64,000 nt of DNA. It comes from Cryptomeria japonica. Taxonomy: Eukaryota; Streptophyta; Pinopsida; Cupressales; Cupressaceae. Of this stretch, positions 1 to 10,869 are shown piece by piece. Location of the stretch: NCBI RefSeq assembly GCF_030272615.1, contig NC_081406.1, positions 215,569,497-215,633,496 on the forward strand. Direction: 5' to 3'. A program made the position numbers and the translations under genes. The notes below the pieces were generated by a model, which saw only the letters and a program-made list of their open reading frames with translations, had not been told where the DNA came from and did no database searches. The number at the start of each line of letters is the position of its first letter. Position 1 is the first letter of the stretch.

Positions 1-2308
1 AAGACAAGTGATGCCAAGTTGCCAATTTGTAATGGTCTACCCCTATTTTGAAACCAATTTCTTTTGCACCTTTTCAACTATGCTTCTTGACAAACAATTT
101 ACTTGAATGCTCTACTACTAATTTTCAGTTTGTCTTTCTTGATTTTGTGAATGCCAATGTTTGTTTGTTGATACTTTTGAGATGGCATTTTGGCAAACAA
201 CATGCATGCACTGAAAGGGTTTCAATTTGGAATTGATAGTGCAGATATCACTTTATAATAATCAAGATTTGCATTCACTGAAATGATTTAAATAAACTAA
301 AGAGCAATATTCATGACTTACAAGTAATAAAAAAACTTACAAGGATGAGGCATATTCATTACTTACAAGTAATTAAAAAAATTACAAGGATGAGGCATAT
401 TCATAAATTTTGTAGTCCCACCTTGGATATCAACACTAGAAGCAACTCATATTGTTCGCGTACAGACAAGACAATATGGGGGTTCATTATACCCAACAAC
501 TTGTGGTGTTGTTGTTCGTGTTGGCTCTATTGGACCCTACAATTAAGATTCAATATACATTATTCAATAAGATTAACTATGCAACATAATGAAATATTGA
601 AAAGTGTGTTATCTTGTTGAGCTTCGCTTGGTTTTGAGAATAGTTTAATATTCTCTACTTAACAGGGCCAACCACATGAAGGTGGAAGCTCATTTGGCCC
701 CTCCCCCCCCTAAAATCACTCTAAATTCCCCATTAACATCTTATAACATTCATTCATTAATTCTTTCTACCATTAATAAAATATAGCATTCATTCATCAA
801 TATCACATTACATTGATTAACATTAATTAACACGCAACATTCATCAATATTAATTAACACATATCATCCATAACCATTAATTAGCACATAATTACATTCA
901 CTAACACATAAAAATCACTCATTATCAAATAAGTTAGATTACAATCATTTCTTTCTTTGTTTTTTCTTTGAAGCTATGAAAAGAATAAGTGGAACATCAG
1001 TTTCTTCATCATTTCCCCCCTCTGTAGATGTTCCGCCAACTACTCATGATCTCGATGTATGCCTAGTCCTATACTGAGGACAAGGACACTGAAGCGAACG
1101 GAGGTCCTCTGCAATAACAAAGAAATGGGTTAAATTCAATTTTTTTTTTATTATTGTTACAAGCATTTCATTAATTTAGAGAACATAATTGTTGTGCTCA
1201 TTACCTGATGGGGCCACATCATTTTGTGTAGCCTCAACCTCAACATGCTAAACACCCTCTAGATCATCTGGAGTTGAAATACTAAAGGTTACATTAATGT
1301 TGAACACCAATTGTAATTATATTTGTTTAAAGCAATAATAGTGGTCCTCTTTACCTGAGTGGGGAACATCGCGTTCTTGATGTTGTGTACCCAGATCATG
1401 CTCCACTTGCTCACCACCGACTACATGCTCTAAAATATTTTTAAAAAAGGTTACATTAATTACTACTCTAATTACAAATTAAGATGTTTAATTGTATTAA
1501 TAGATAAATAAATAAATTTGAATATCAAATGAATACCTCCACTACTGAGATGCACATCTAGACCTTCATGTGAAGGTGGTGTTTCATGATTAGCAGGCTG
1601 TATTCCAATGACATGCACATTGTTATAATTGCTTGCTTATTTAAAACAAATATAGTCACTTTATGTTGGAACTCAACATCAATTAGATTATTGGTAAAGT
1701 ATTCAATTTGAAACAACTTCCATTTAGCATATTTACCTATGTGATGGATGCACTCGAATGTTGTGTATGCCCACTCAATTCTCATAGCCAATCAGCCATG
1801 GCTGAATAGCCTTGCTGGTAGGCAATTCTCTTGTCATCTTCCGTGGGTGCTCTATTGAATTCAGAGCCCTGGATTTTTGCTTGGTAGCGTGAATTTTTCT
1901 TGCATTGTTTGATAAAAAAAAATGTTTTTAATTTATTAATATTTTGATGCAATATTTCATTTACATGAGATACTTACAATTCGTGCAGCAAGTTTCATGT
2001 AACCACCAGAGCCGAGTTTGTGTTGCCTATGCTTTTCTTGCCTTCCCTTGGTTTCCTTTGACGTGTCACTTAGTCTATAAAAAGTTTGAAATATGTTAGA
2101 TTATATAAATATAAAGAGTAATTAATTAGTACATAATTACATTCTTAATAGTATCCCGTACCTTCTTTTGGCGTCTAGTGGTGTTTTTCCTTTTTTCCTT
2201 TCAATTCTCTCCTTGGCATCCAAAATCAGGTCGTTCCACTCACTCACTAGAATCATGGGGGGACACTCATACTTTAGGTTCCTCTCCAAATGGGTCCTAT
2301 TTCCACGA
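1..2308 (-). repeat. Direct-repeat unit A: decayed 3' part of CACTA-like gene
   Basis: This stretch aligns with 2727-4768 (position 1 pairs with 2727), so the window opens inside a duplicated segment. It contains about 660 bp of non-coding DNA, then minus-strand exons of the CACTA-like gene. The last exon (about 945-1108) parallels the one at 3858-4027 but has a TGA where unit B has an Arg codon. Unit A also has about 460 bp (about 1489-1947) that unit B lacks. A short tandem repeat around 325-410 is shared by both units. Homology stops near 2308, within the Transposase_24-like exon. This copy cannot encode a working product. Confidence 0.75.
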
Positions 2309-2726
2309 GGACATTTCCTCCCCCAAAACTGTTTGTTTTTGAAATGGGGACACCTTCAGAATATAGGGACTTGGATGGGACGTCCCCCTAATGCCCTAGT
2401 GCAATCCAATGCCATCATCTTTGAGACATCCCTAGGACATCCTTGAGAAGTTTGAGTTACTCCCAAGAGCCTCCTGACCATCCCAATAGCCCATAAGTGA
2501 TTTAAAAAAATCATAACTTTTTTTCAAACTCCATGCCCAAGGTCAAACCATCACAGCCTATGGGCCCCACTGAAACCCCACCAACTTTATAGAACTGCCT
2601 CCTATTTTTGTTTCAATTCACAAAAACAAAGCGCAAGAAGCTGACAATTATGAATGTGAGACTGAGAGTTGCAGGTGCCAGGTGAAAAAGTGAGAGTGCA
2701 GAGCAAGAGGGTTGAGGAGAAGTAAG
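2309..2726. other. Unassigned filler between the two repeat units
   Basis: These 418 bp separate unit A from unit B and have no counterpart in either. The segment is moderately GC-rich for this window. No coding frame, terminal repeat or known element was recognised. It could be inserted DNA or filler left by the duplication. Confidence 0.4.
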
Positions 2727-3200
2727 AAGAGAAGTGATGCCAAGTTGCCAATTTGTAATGGTCTACCCCTATTTTGAAACCAATTTCTTTTGCACCTTTT
2801 CAACTATGCTTCTTGACAAATAGTTTACTTGAATGCTCTACTGCTAATTTTCAATTTGTCTTTCTTGATTTTGTGAATGCCAATGTTTGTTTGCTGATAC
2901 TTTTGAGATGGCATTTTGGCAAACAACATGCATTCACTGAAAGGGTTTCAATTTGGAATTGATAGTGCATATATCACTTTATAATAATCAAGATTTGCAT
3001 TCACTGAAATGATTTTGATCAACTAAAGAGCAATATTCATGACTTACAAGTAATAAAAAAGCTTACAAGGATGAGGCATATTCATTACTTACAAGTAATA
3101 AAAAAACTTACAAGGATGAGGCATATTCATAACTTTTGCAGTCCCACCTTGGATATCAACACTAGAAGCAACTCATATTGTTCGCATACAGACAAGACAA

Positions 3201-3375
3201 GTCTCCTGGATGAAAGAAAGTACTAGTTTTAATAATCTAATAAGTCGGGACAGTCAAGCTGGGGGAGATCTCGCTAATGAAGGAGAGACTACTCCTAAAT
3301 CCGAGGGTGAAGAATGGATAGCAGTTAGTTAGGGAAGGAAAGTTACCTTTATCTTCCTCCAGAGGCAAGCCCAGA
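3201..3375 (+). other. Coding-like insertion absent from the sister repeat
   Basis: Unit A passes directly from the sequence matching 3200 to that matching 3376. In unit B the extra segment reads as one plus-strand frame of about 58 codons with a single TAG stop, including the motif EGEEWIAVS just before the stop and GRKVTF just after it. I do not recognise the family. It may be a fragment of a retroelement protein or captured host sequence. No target-site duplication is obvious. Confidence 0.4.
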
Positions 3376-3857
3376 AGTTCATTATACCGAGCAACTTGTG
3401 GTGTTGTTGTTCATGTTGGCTCTGTTGGACCCTGCAATTAAGATTCAATATACATTATTCAATAAGATTAACTATGCAACATAATGAAATATTTAAAAGT
3501 GTGTTATCTTGTTGAGCTTTTCTTGGTTTCGAGAATAGTTTAATATTCTCTACTTAACAGGGCCAACCATGTGAAGGTGGAAGCTCATTTGGCCCCTCCC
3601 CCCCCGAACATCACTCTAAATTCCCCATTAACATCTTATAACATTCATTCATTCTTTCTTTCTACCATTAATAAAATAAAGCATTCATTCATTAATATCC
3701 CATAACATTCATTAACACATAACATTGATTAACATTAATTAACATGCAACATGCAACATTCATCAATATTAATTAACACATATCATCCATAACCATTAAT
3801 TAGCACATAATTACATTCACTAGCACATAAAAATCACTCATTATCAAATAAGTTAGA

Positions 3858-4027
3858 TTACAATAATTTCTTTCTTTGTTTTTTCTTTGAAGCTATGAAA
3901 AGAATAAGTGGAACATCAGTTTCTTCATCATTTCCCCCCTCTGTAGATGTTCCGCCAACTACTCGTGATCTTGATGTATGCCTAGTCCTATATTGAGGAC
4001 AAGGACACTGAAGCGAACGGGGGTCCT
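3858..4027 (-). CDS. Last exon of CACTA-associated (Transposase_24-like) gene
   Basis: The minus-strand frame runs from a plausible acceptor (TGCAG then AGGAC) at 4027 to a stop at 3858. The peptide is basic and ends in KKKQRKKLL, like a nuclear tail. It lies downstream of the Transposase_24-like exon at 4619-4899 and is read in the same direction. The equivalent exon in unit A has an internal TGA. Function is not recognisable from this exon alone; assignment rests on position. Confidence 0.45.
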
Positions 4028-4618
4028 CTGCAATAACAAAGAAATGGGTTAAATTCAATTTTTTGTTTATTATTGTTACAAGTATTTCATTAATTTAGAG
4101 AACATAATTGTTGTGCTCTTTACCTGATGGGGCCACATCATTTTGTGTAGCCTCAACCTCAACATGCTGAACACCCTCTAGATCATCTAGAGTTGAAATA
4201 CTAAAGGTTACATTAATGTTGAACACCAATTGCAATTATATTTGTTTAAAGAAATAATAGTGGTCCTCTTTACTTGAGTGGGGAACATCATGTTATTGAT
4301 GTTGTGTACCCAGATCATGCTCCACTTGCTCACCACCGACTACATGCTCTAAAATATTAACAAAAAAGGTTACATTAATTTCTACTCTAATTACAAATTT
4401 AGATGGCAATATTTCATTTACATGAGATACTTACAATTCATGCAGCAATTTTCATGTAACCACCAGAGCCGAGTTTGTGTTGCCCATGCTTTTCTTGCCT
4501 TCCCTTGGTTGCCTTTGACCTGTCACTCAGTGTATAAAAAGTTTGAAATATGTTAGATGATATAAGTATAAAGAGTAATAAATTAGTACATAATTACATT
4601 CTTAATAGTATCTCATAC

Positions 4619-4899
4619 CTTCTTGTAGCATCTAGTGGTGTATTTCCTTTTTTCCTTTCAATTCTTTCCTTGGCATCCAAAATCAGGTCCTTCCACTCAC
4701 TCTTTGGAATCATGGGAGGACGCTCGTACTTTAGGTTCCTCTGCAAATAGGTCCTGTATTGGTCCCTCACAAACTTTAGATATGTGGTAGCTTTTTCAAG
4801 GAGCTTGGTTTTGTCAAAGGTGTCATTTCCAAACCACTCAACCATTTGGTTTGTCAATTCATCTGTTAACCTTTTTTCTTGGTCATTCCACCTTTTCAA
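4619..4899 (-). CDS. Transposase_24-like exon of a CACTA (En/Spm) element
   Basis: The minus-strand frame encodes about 95 residues, including TYLKFVRDQYRTYLQRN and PPMIPKSEWKDLI, followed by a basic RRYE segment. This arrangement (a helical stretch, a Trp-centred motif, then a basic run) resembles the plant Transposase_24 family found in the second ORF of En/Spm elements. The exon probably ends at a donor (AAG then GTATGAG) near 4619. It is followed by further small exons and the basic tail at 3858-4027, and preceded by exons at 5198-5353 and 5927-6173. No stop lies inside it, but neighbouring exons are damaged, so the gene is probably not functional. Family assignment is from motif memory. 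Confidence 0.55.
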
Positions 4900-5197
4900 G
4901 CAAAAACAAACCTGTTAGATTTAGAAATGAACTGAAGCTACATTTATTACACTTCAAGAAATGGATCAAAGGAAAACTGTTCTCTCATTGATATGAAATC
5001 AAAAGTGGATTAGGATAGTTCACATATGATGTACCACCTTTTATGTATGGTGGGTCCAAATATCTGCAATGCAATGTCACTAAGATGTTTATAGAAAATA
5101 TCATTGCCTGAAAAAAATTCATGGGATCATTAGTCCAAAACGAGTGATCATAAAGTAAATTACAATTAGAGTATATATAATAATAATTTTAAAGTAC

Positions 5198-5353
5198 CTG
5201 GAACCTTTTGTATCTTTAAGGGAATCATTTCTTTGTCGCTTACCACCAATGTGGCCTGCAACATTCCCATACTAGCAATACGAGAAGATCCAAGAAATGA
5301 TGGTATGTTATCAGTAGTAGTCGCCTCTGGCACATCCGCATGTGCATCTCCTC
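5198..5353 (-). CDS. Probable exon of the CACTA-associated gene
   Basis: An open minus-strand segment lies between a good acceptor (TTTTTTGCAG at 5354) and a donor (CAG then GTACTT at 5198). It encodes about 52 residues including NIPSFLGSSRIASMGM. No family is recognised. Its position between the SET-domain exons and the Transposase_24-like exon, on the same strand, makes it part of the same gene or a neighbouring CACTA gene. The DNA at 5384-5926 shows short minus-strand frames with no recognisable product. Confidence 0.4.
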
Positions 5354-5926
5354 CTGCAAAAAATGAATCCACTATGAAATGGCATTAGAATTCAAGAAAG
5401 AACACTTGAAGGGAAATAAACACATGACAGAAGATAGAGCAAAAGAGGGATCTACCAACAGTGGGCAGGCCAATATGACATTCACTAGAGGATGTCTGCA
5501 TGCTACGTGTTGCCAACATTGCAGTTAGCAATACAGTTGAGGGTAACCTCTGATGAGGCGGCGGTGACATTTTCACAGTAACTTTGACAACACTTAAAGA
5601 ATAATACATTAAATATATCAAACATTAAATATATGAAAAGTGCAAGAATTGTAAACAAGGATGAACCTTTATTTTGAAAATTGACAGTATCAAGTATGAT
5701 GTGTTTTGGGTACTTAGAGTGATAAGCCAAGCAAGTGATAATACAAGAAAATTGTCATCACCTGAAGATCCTACAACACCTTGATCGTGGGAATGACTTT
5801 GATGAGGGTGGATAAATTGTTGTAAAAACAATATGTACACATTTTAGTTAATGACATAAAAGAGAATAAAATATAAACCATTATTGAACTTTTTTTATAA
5901 TTAAAGCTTTCATTACTACTTACTTG

Positions 5927-6173
5927 CAAGTTTGTTATCCGAAGCAATAATTCCACCCTCTCTCATATCTCACTAGTAATAGGATGCACGATTGCCAAAG
6001 CAACAATCTCTTTTCTAATTTTTCTAAGAGGCATTTTAAAGAATTTCATAAGGTGTGTGGGATCTTTAGGGTCATTATCACTTAACCCTAATGATTCCAC
6101 ATCCCTAGAAAGGTTCTCAGGTACTACAACTCCCTTTCCCTTTGCCCGAACATCCGTCTGTGTCAAGAATATC
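5927..6173 (-). pseudogene. Exon downstream of the SET domain, one internal stop
   Basis: The minus-strand frame encodes about 80 residues, including SRDVESLGLSDNDPKDPTHL and LRKIRKEIVALAIVHPITSE, then a TGA and a further short run before a GTAAGT-type donor. A smaller exon at 6272-6334 (encoding MDPSHIADRDVACDTSTEQ) precedes it, with fitting AG and GT borders. Both follow the SET C-terminal exon at 6469-6843 without any strand change, so they probably form the 3' part of that gene. No domain is recognised. The stop argues against function. Confidence 0.45.
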
Positions 6174-6468
6174 CTTAACAATTACAAAATTAGTATAAAT
6201 AACTAAAAAAAAGAACATAATAATCTAACAGTTTGCTTCTATCTAATTTGTACAATTACAATGAGGTTTACCTGCTCGGTAGAAGTGTCACAAGCTACAT
6301 CCCTGTCTGCGATATGTGATGGATCCATGTTGGCCTATGACAAAGAAAAAATATAAAAAATGTTAGCGAAATTAAATCAATAGACTTAGCAAAAAAACTT
6401 CATAATAAAATGGTATATTGGATTCATTAATTGGAGGTTAGTTAATTTAAATGGTATATAGTACGTAC

Positions 6469-6848
6469 CACCCCCATGATATTAACTTTATTTGTATCTA
6501 TACGATTCAAACTATAATCGATTAGAAGCTCTTCGCCTACACTTATTGATTTTATCACACATACAAATAGACGATTTCCCTCACGTGCCTCAAATATGCA
6601 ATTGGGTTGTTTATTAGTTGACCCAAGTCGCGTACTATTTATAAAACTTGCAATATTCCTTATTGCTTTTGGCTAGCCATCAATGTATACAGCCACTTGT
6701 TTACTTTGGTCATTTTCTTTCTATTGTATATAATTTGCTAACAGTGCATACCTACGCATACTTTTTTAATATTTAACAATCTGCATCGAATGATTGTAAT
6801 TGTAACAAGGTCCAACAAACTCCATCAATTTAGCAACTCTATTGTAAC
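6469..6848 (-). pseudogene. SET-domain C-terminal half, split from its N-terminal half by Tat element 1
   Basis: Read from 6848 downwards, the minus strand encodes a recognisable SET-domain C-terminal half. FVGPCYNYN is followed by SMRRYALLANYIQ, NIASFINSTRLGS, QPNCIFEAR, and then the GEELLIDYSLNRIDTN motif typical of the catalytic pocket of SET lysine methyltransferases. There are stops between these blocks (after KY, after YIQ and after DG), so it is dead. The exon ends at a GTACGT donor at 6469. The missing N-terminal half lies at 24890-25253. The break is exactly at LTR 1, and the 5 bp GTAAC (6844-6848) occur on both sides of that LTR. When the LTR is ignored, frame and motif order are continuous. 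Substrate cannot be inferred. Confidence 0.75.
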
Positions 6849-8351
6849 TGTAGACACCCAAAAATGGTCAACGCTTGCGAAGTCATACTTTAACATTTGC
6901 GCACTACCTCATTTTAGGTTTTTTGCGTCGCATTAACATTTCTCCTATGTCACGCACTTGATTTTTATCATTTGCGAGCATCGAGTCATTCTTCTACATT
7001 CTTCATTCATCTCGCATTCAAATTTGGTCTTGTCGACAACACTATCCAGTCATGATTTGGATCGATCTTATCTTGTTGCATCAATGTCTGTGCTAATTTG
7101 TCATCATTTTGGACATCATCAATCCTAATTAGGGTTTTGTCCTCTTATCAATCTTATCATTTTGGGCATCGTCAATCCTAATTAGGGTTTTGTCCTCTTT
7201 TCAATCTTGTCATCATGCGATCGATTTGTCATCGATCATTGTCATTGATCGTGGTCATTTTCAATCTTGTCATCTTGCAATCTATTTTGTCATCAATCCT
7301 TGTCCTCTTGTCAATTTTGTCATTTTGCGATCATTTCGCTATCGATCATTATCTATCTCAATTATGTCAATTTGGATCAATTTGTCATTGTTCCTCGTCA
7401 ATTGGTGCATTTATCAATCAAATCATTTAATCAGAATCATGATCGAATCAATTATCTTCAATTAAGACCTAATTGTCATTCTCATTGCTAATTCATCTTC
7501 TAGGGTTTCATGATTTAATCATTTAACCTTGTGTGTCATTTCTTCCTTTAGGATTAATAAATTATTTATTTATCCTAAGTCTTCTTGTCACAATTAAATG
7601 TTCATTTAATTGGCTAATTATTCCTCCTTGTGAATTAATTAATAAATGAAAGATTATTAATTAATTTACCTAATTTTCTCATTTTCTAATTTCCTAATTT
7701 CTAATTTTCATTATTTCCTAATTTCTAATTTCCACCTATTTTCTAAATTCCTAATTTTAATTTTCCTAATTCCTAATTAACTTGTCTCTAGTTTTCCCTA
7801 GTTTTGTGCTTCATGCGTCATACTCTTGGCATAGCAAGATGTCATAAGGTTCTAGTTCTCTAAGCTTTGCATTGGCAATATGTCATAATTCATGACATAG
7901 AAGGTGTCATAACCTTCTTCTTTCCACTCAATTGTGCCATTTTTGAAATTAATTGCTTCTAATATCCATATCATGCTAATTTGTTCATTTCTCCAATTTC
8001 TCTATAAACTGGATGATCTTCATCAATAATTAATAATTCCTATTAGACTATCGAACTTATGCTTCTAGTACTCTTGAGCTTTTCATCAAAGTCAATCTTT
8101 CTTTCAATTGTATGTGCACTTGTAGGTGAGATCCACAAATTCATTTGAAGAGGAAAGAAGAACAATGGAGTCACATGGAAGAAGCATCCAAATCGTCATC
8201 TGGTTTGCATGATATTTGCTTTTGAATGCTTTGTTTTTATGTCTCTATTGAGTGTGCTTAGGATTAGATCATTGCAATGTGTGATTGAGCTAATAATGAA
8301 TAATATGTCCTTTTATATATTGCTTTGATGATTCCTAATTCCGATGCTACA
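6849..8351 (+). repeat. LTR 1 of element 1 (solo-like, with its own TSD)
   Basis: This 1503-bp LTR begins TGTAGACACCC and ends GATGCTACA. It is flanked by the perfect 5-bp target duplication GTAAC (6844-6848 and 8352-8356). Its immediate downstream sequence is SET-gene DNA, so locally it behaves as a solo LTR. A 53-bp tandem duplication lies around 7108-7213. A possible TATA box (CTATAAAC) is near 8011. Compared with LTR 2 it lacks about 35 bp near 7230-7255 and has a few extra bases near 7470. Confidence 0.9.
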
Positions 8352-9027
8352 GTAACAGACCTTTATGTCGTCCATGGAAAATAAGCCTAAACCATGTAAC
8401 GACGAAGGTGCTATGTGATATATCCTATCATTAACACAAAAATTGGTGTTTATTGGAGGAAGTTCCTTGGGCACCCATTGTTTCTGTGGATGTCTATACC
8501 TCAGTGGCACCTCAATGTCGTCTTTGGTCTCATCATCATTAGAACATGACCCCCCTTGAGCAAGGAAAAATTTCATGCGTTTATTGAATTTTCTTCTAAT
8601 CTTTTGACCTCTTGTTGATCTCCCTATTATAGACCTACTACATGTGTCACTTTCATTTTCTATTCTTGCATTTTCCTCACTCGATGAAGATAGATTTGAC
8701 AAATACCTATTTGGGGGTACCTGCACTCCATGAAATGAGAGAGTTAATTGGTAATGAGAGAGAAATTTTGCAAATGAGTGTAATGTTGATGAAGAAGTTA
8801 GTCCTAAAGTTGATTTTGGGATGAAAATTGGAATAAGTCCAACCGAGGCCTCAAGTGTTGATAACTGTATTAGATTTGCTACTAATGTCGAGGTTTGAAA
8901 AACTGAGGAAGTTTGTTTTCCAAGTAATTTAAAAAAAAAAATTGTTTCTATAGGGTGTATTGACTAGTTATACCTGTCCATCCATGAGACTGTGCAAGAT
9001 CCTCGTCAAAAGGGTTCAGGGTCTTGT
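8352..9027 (-). pseudogene. Duplicated fragment of the SET gene (N-terminal exon) inside element 1
   Basis: This 676-bp segment matches 24885-25560 base for base apart from roughly a dozen substitutions. On the minus strand it carries the SET N-terminal exon (8357-8720, after a TGCAG acceptor), encoding a basic region, then PPINTNFCVNDRIYHIAPS and HGLGLFSMDD. It also carries intron sequence and part of a preceding exon (the DEDLAQSHGW segment). It ends abruptly at 9027, where the retroelement leader begins. It is a truncated duplicate, with no continuation of the gene on its right. Confidence 0.85.
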
Positions 9028-10869
9028 GTAAAGTCCAGAACAGAGGTGAAAAATGCAGTGTTTACTTGAAATTTTTGGTGTTTTTGCATTCTGTTTTCTG
9101 TGCTTTGGATTTTGGTACTAATTATTTGTGCAAAATCTTGGCATACGCATGGAAAAGAATACAAATCAAACTACTAACATGTGTTATGCAGAATCGATGG
9201 TCAAAGACAACAAATCAAACCTCTAACTTGGGTTTTGCAGGTTGCCTTAGAGAAACAACCAAACTGTGTGTTTGAGATTTTTAATTAGGCACTTAGTGAT
9301 TTATAAATAGGTGGGAATAAACATTTGTTTTCTTTGATTGTTAAGTGTGACATTGGAGTAGGAGAGTATGCTCTCATCCTTCTTAGGGTGATCAGAAATC
9401 CAGATCTTCAATACCATGCTTGTTTGTTGAGTGTGTGTCTCCTTTAGAGGGTCTGCCTTCCCGACCACTTTGCTTTAGCAAGCAAGTGATAATCGTGAGA
9501 AGGGAATGACCCAAAGTGAGTACGGCTAGAATTCCTTGGCATTCTAACTCACTATAAAAAAATACCCGATGAGCGAAAGCTTTGAAGGAAGTGTTACGTG
9601 GGAATTGCAGTTACTTGGGAAGTGATGCCCCTTGAAACTCTTTCTCATATCAACATCTAAGTAGGGCCTTTTGGTCTAAATCGTGCTTGCACGACTACAT
9701 TTGTTCGGTATCTTGATGGGCTTAATGTCTCAATCATGCTTGCATGACATCAAGGAGTAATGCTTAACAAAAATCCTTACTAAACACCTTGTTTTTAGAG
9801 GCCAAAAACCCTTCTAGTTGCTTGAGAAGGACAAATTCGGATACTTGGAAGAGATACTAAGTTTGCCATGGGGAGATTCCATGGGGACTGATGCTTGGCT
9901 GCCCTGAGAAGTGAGTGCCGTGGATGGGAGCCCGTGGGGTCAAGCATCTATCTATTCTCCTTGAATCCCATAATGAGTCTACCTCTCAAGTACCTAATGT
10001 CTTTGCCTACCATAAGAAATGTGGAAATGAGCATGATTGTCTTGAGTCTAAGTTGCAATATCTTGTATTCTTTGATTGTCAAAAGTTGAATTGCATCCCA
10101 TTTCAAAAGCAAAACACATTGATCCAACATAAGATTTAAACACAAGAGACATTCATCCAACAAAAGTTCAACAAGGTTCAAAGGACATCTTCAAACATGA
10201 TGATCCAACATTGTTCCAAATCTTGTTTTAACATTCATGTCACTTGCATTTAGGTTCATCCTAGGTTGCATCTTGCAAATTCATTGTCAAGTACCAAGGT
10301 TGGGTTTCACCTAGGTCATACTCCTTTTGCATATCAATAAGAGTCATCCACTTGCATGTGTCCTCTTGCATTAGAGTCATATCATTGTCATACATTTATA
10401 TTTGCATACCTTAGGTCTCTTCATCAAGCTTAGGTCATTATCACATCATATTAGGGTCATTTGCATATTAATTGTCCTTTTGCATATAGTGTCAAACTGA
10501 GGTCTTGTCATACTTGAGTAATCCAAATCTTTGATAAACCCCAAGTCATTGTTAGGAGGTCTAGACCTTATCAAATCTTTTGTCCTTTTGTCATCAATAT
10601 CATTTCATCAAACCTAGCTTAGTATCCAAGCATATAGGGGAGACATTGTCATCTTGTCTTTTATCACTTAAGTCCTTTTGTCCTTTGAGGTCTAGACATC
10701 ATTCCAATTTCCTAAGGGTCTCTTTTATATTTGCATTCATAAGTTTGTCAAAATCTTCAAAAACAACCAAAAACATAGGTTGCATTTGCATCTATTTAGT
10801 TTGCATTTAGTTGCATAATCATATATTATCCTTCAAAAATTCCAAAAACATTGCATTTGCATAAGTGAC
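9028..10869 (+). other. 5' leader of element 1, PBS not found
   Basis: This is untranslated retroelement sequence between the SET duplicate and gag. No primer-binding site like those of elements 2 and 3 was found, which fits a junction that starts inside the internal region, downstream of the PBS. No 21-bp repeat array of the kind seen in the other two leaders is present. Short plus-strand ORFs here have no recognisable product. Confidence 0.6.

Larger units (their letters stand above)
2727..4768 (-). repeat. Direct-repeat unit B of the CACTA-like 3' region
   Basis: This is the second copy of the segment seen at 1-2308, highly similar by eye. Unlike unit A it runs on uninterrupted into the upstream exons of the same minus-strand gene, so it is probably the parental copy. 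It carries a 175-bp insertion at about 3201-3375 that unit A lacks. Confidence 0.75.

Noticed and set aside
48-236. 62-residue ORF at 48-236, repeated at 2774-2962.
   Set aside because: Recurs only because the DNA is duplicated, has no ATG start in context, and no recognisable domain or codon-level conservation.
7108-7213. Telomere-like TTAGGGTTTT words in the LTR.
   Set aside because: Only two copies, part of a 53-bp tandem duplication and not a telomeric array.
6849-9027. Element 1 as a simple element with about 2.2-kb LTRs (6849-9027 and 23351-25560).
   Set aside because: The shared segment contains TG...CA ends and a GTAAC/ATAAC site at 8351 and 24884, and what follows is SET-gene coding DNA on the opposite strand that continues beyond 25560. 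The LTR proper ends at 8351 and 24884.
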